Below are positions 62,459 through 64,000 of a stretch of DNA of 64,000 bases, in pieces (position 1 is the stretch's first letter; every line of letters starts with the position of its first letter). The translations under genes and the position numbers were made by a program. This stretch comes from Platanthera guangdongensis (lineage: Eukaryota > Streptophyta > Magnoliopsida > Asparagales > Orchidaceae). The DNA lies in the NCBI GenBank assembly GCA_039583875.1, contig CM077158.1, positions 241,971,447-242,035,446 of the forward strand, given 5' to 3'. The notes under the pieces are model-generated. The model was not told the origin of the DNA. It saw nothing but the letters and a program-made list of their open reading frames with translations, and searched no databases.

Positions 62459-63933
62459 TGTACAACCCCATATTCGCGAAGAGTGGCCCTAAAAGGTGTG
62501 CAAGTTTTTAAGCTTTTTGGAGTTTTGAACTCTCGGGGCCAATTTTGGTGCTTGGAAATATACTAGTAGGGGGAGAAAGTCTCCCCCGCAAGGCGCTCTT
62601 GGCAAGCGGCAAGCCGCCGCAAGGAGGCCAGCAGGCCCTCCCCCTCCCCCCCCTCAGGCCGCCAACCCCGCCCGTCGGGTAGGCCGGGCGAGACCGGCCG
62701 GGTCAGGTCTCGCCCCGCCCCCGCGGGCAGCCGGGCGAGACCGGCCCCCAGGGTCTCGCCCGAGCCTCTTCTTGATCAGCGGGCCTAGCGGGGCGAGACC
62801 GGCCGGGGGCCAGGGTCTCGCCCGCGCCTCTTCTTGTTCAGCGGCCTAGCGGGGCGAGACCGGCCGGGCCAGGTCTCGCCCCGCCTCCCGCGACCAGGCG
62901 AGACCGGCCAGGCCAGGGTCTCGCCAAGCCTCTTCTTGTTCAGCGGCCTAGCGCCGGGCGAGACCGGCCAGGCGGGGCCAGGGTCTCGCCCGCGGGCCTC
63001 TTCTTGTTCAGCGGCCTAGCGGGGCGAGACGGCGGCCGGGGGACCGGCCAGGGTCTCGCCCCCGCGGCTCTTCTTGTTCAGCGGCCTAGCGGGGCCTTTC
63101 TGAGAGCTTCTTCTTGGTAGAGTTGAGAGAGCTCTTCAAGGCACCCTAGCTCGGCCAGGGTCTTCCGGGTGTGAGGTGGGACCTCCGCGCCCGAGGGTCT
63201 GTTTAGCTGATCCCTTGGTTGACGTTTCTTGAGTATAGTAGGTGTGAGGTCACCCCTTTCTAGGGGCCTAGCGGGGCGAGACCGGCCGGGGGCCAGGGTC
63301 TCGCCCCCGCCTCTTCTGGCTCGGCGGACTAGTGGGGCGAGACCGGCCTGGGGCCAGGGTCTCGCCCCCGCCTCTTCTTGCTCGGCGGCCTAGTGGGGCG
63401 AGACCGATTGCCGGGGGCCAGGGCCTCTACTTGCAATTTTACCTTCTTGCCCTCGGGGGAAATTCCCCCTTTACCCCCCGGCGTGGCTGTAATGTTTTCT
63501 ATTGGCCCAAGGCGAATATTTTGGGCGTGAGGGTATCTCGGTCATTTTGGTCCACTAGGGTTTCACTGTTTTGGAAAACTATGAAAATAGACCCATCCTT
63601 GGGTGCCTTGGAATGGGGGACTTGATCTTCATCTTCTTCTCCTTCTCCGGTTGTTTGCTTTCTCCTCCCTTGGCTTTATTTTCTTCTTGCCAAAATGTAG
63701 AGTTGAGAGAGCTCCTACCCATTAAAAGGCACCCTAGCTCGAGCATTGGCTAGGGAGGGGAAGTGCTCAGGTAGCCTTCCGGGTGTGAGGTGGGACCTCC
63801 GCGCTAGAGTCGAGGGTCTGTTCCTAGTTTCTTGATCCTTTGGTCCGTGACGTTCTCTCGAGTGTAGTAGGTGTGAGGTCACCCCTTCCCCGAGGGACGA
63901 ACTCCACGAGAGACCAGGTTTCTGGTTTCAACA
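62459..63933 (+). repeat. Retand-like LTR 2, rearranged
   Basis: 1475 bp. Its ends match LTR 1, but the array (about 62670-63420) is a different, irregular one with units of roughly 60 bp (ggcctagcggggcgagaccgg ... cctcttcttg). A shortened duplicate of the LTR 3' half is embedded at about 63085-63265, with many small deletions relative to 63640-63890. Confidence 0.8.
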
Positions 63934-64000
63934 TTTTGGTGCGGTGAGCGTGGAGAGTGACCAGCACAGAAGATCTCGAGAGGGTGTCATGACAGGAGGT
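63934..64000 (+). other. Start of a second Retand-like internal region
   Basis: Matches 58724-58790 almost base for base, including the ATG of gag (63989 versus 58779). It is cut by the window end. Confidence 0.88.

Larger units (their letters stand above)
57463..64000 (+). mobile_element. Retand/Tat-like Gypsy element, non-autonomous, in tandem LTR arrangement
   Basis: LTRs 57463-58723 and 62459-63933 both begin TGTACAACCCC and end TTTCAACA. Between them lie one gag-protease ORF and a 78-bp minisatellite; RT, RNase H and integrase are absent. After the second LTR (63934-64000) the sequence is again the start of the internal region (PBS-like TTTTGGTGCGGTGAGCG and the gag ATG at 63989). The window therefore ends inside a second internal region that shares the middle LTR. 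Lineage is inferred from the gag C-terminus and protease. Confidence 0.85.

Overview
This is a nuclear genomic window from a flowering plant with a transposon-rich genome. The evidence is LTR retrotransposons of plant Copia and Ty3/Gypsy types (most primed by initiator tRNA-Met), Tourist-like and Mutator-like MITEs, an Au-type SINE, and one spliced host gene whose introns are full of these elements. There are no bacterial operons, CRISPR arrays or rRNA genes. A 500-N assembly gap lies at 44786-45285.

Host gene: the one clear cellular gene is on the + strand. It is the 5' half of UTP7/WDR46 (U3 snoRNP/SSU-processome WD40 protein; 18S rRNA processing in the nucleolus). A promoter with TATA box and telo-box lies near 31.56-31.59 kb. 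A proposed first exon is at 31846-31878, followed by exons at 45368, 45520, 47974, 55354 and 56410. Every junction is phase-compatible. The later exons lie beyond the window, behind a Retand-like element that starts at 57463. Intron 1 (13.5 kb) holds a decayed Copia element split by a 9.9-kb Gypsy element. Intron 4 (7.2 kb) holds an antisense decayed Gypsy element, itself invaded by a gag-only LTR element, a palindromic foldback element and a tandem duplication.

Left part (1-20 kb): a Gypsy chromovirus remnant on + with a Mutator-like MITE in it (1-3.9 kb). It is followed by a nested stack on the minus strand: Copia B (17.7-13.5 kb, with a detached piece at 4.4-3.9 kb), a Gypsy remnant (13.5-11 kb and probably 5.9-4.4 kb), and a gag-less Copia A (10809-5985) inside the Gypsy remnant. 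At 17749-20093 is a 2.3-kb Mutator-like element with a 9-bp target duplication and a 1-kb palindromic minisatellite. Middle (20-31 kb): mostly anonymous sequence with a diverged local duplication, a complete gag-protease-only Copia element (25659-28865, perfect 5-bp target duplication), and a train of Tourist-like MITEs just upstream of the UTP7 promoter.

Overall: several non-autonomous LTR elements are present in complementary states (gag only, gag-protease only, and RT/RNase H without gag). The most unusual structures are the tRNA-like foldback at 53.2-54.0 kb, the apparent 73-bp intron between gag and protease in the Gypsy element, the Asp/Pro-rich repeat ORF present twice in Gypsy remnants, the palindrome-array Mutator element, and the LTR-internal-LTR-internal arrangement at the right edge.
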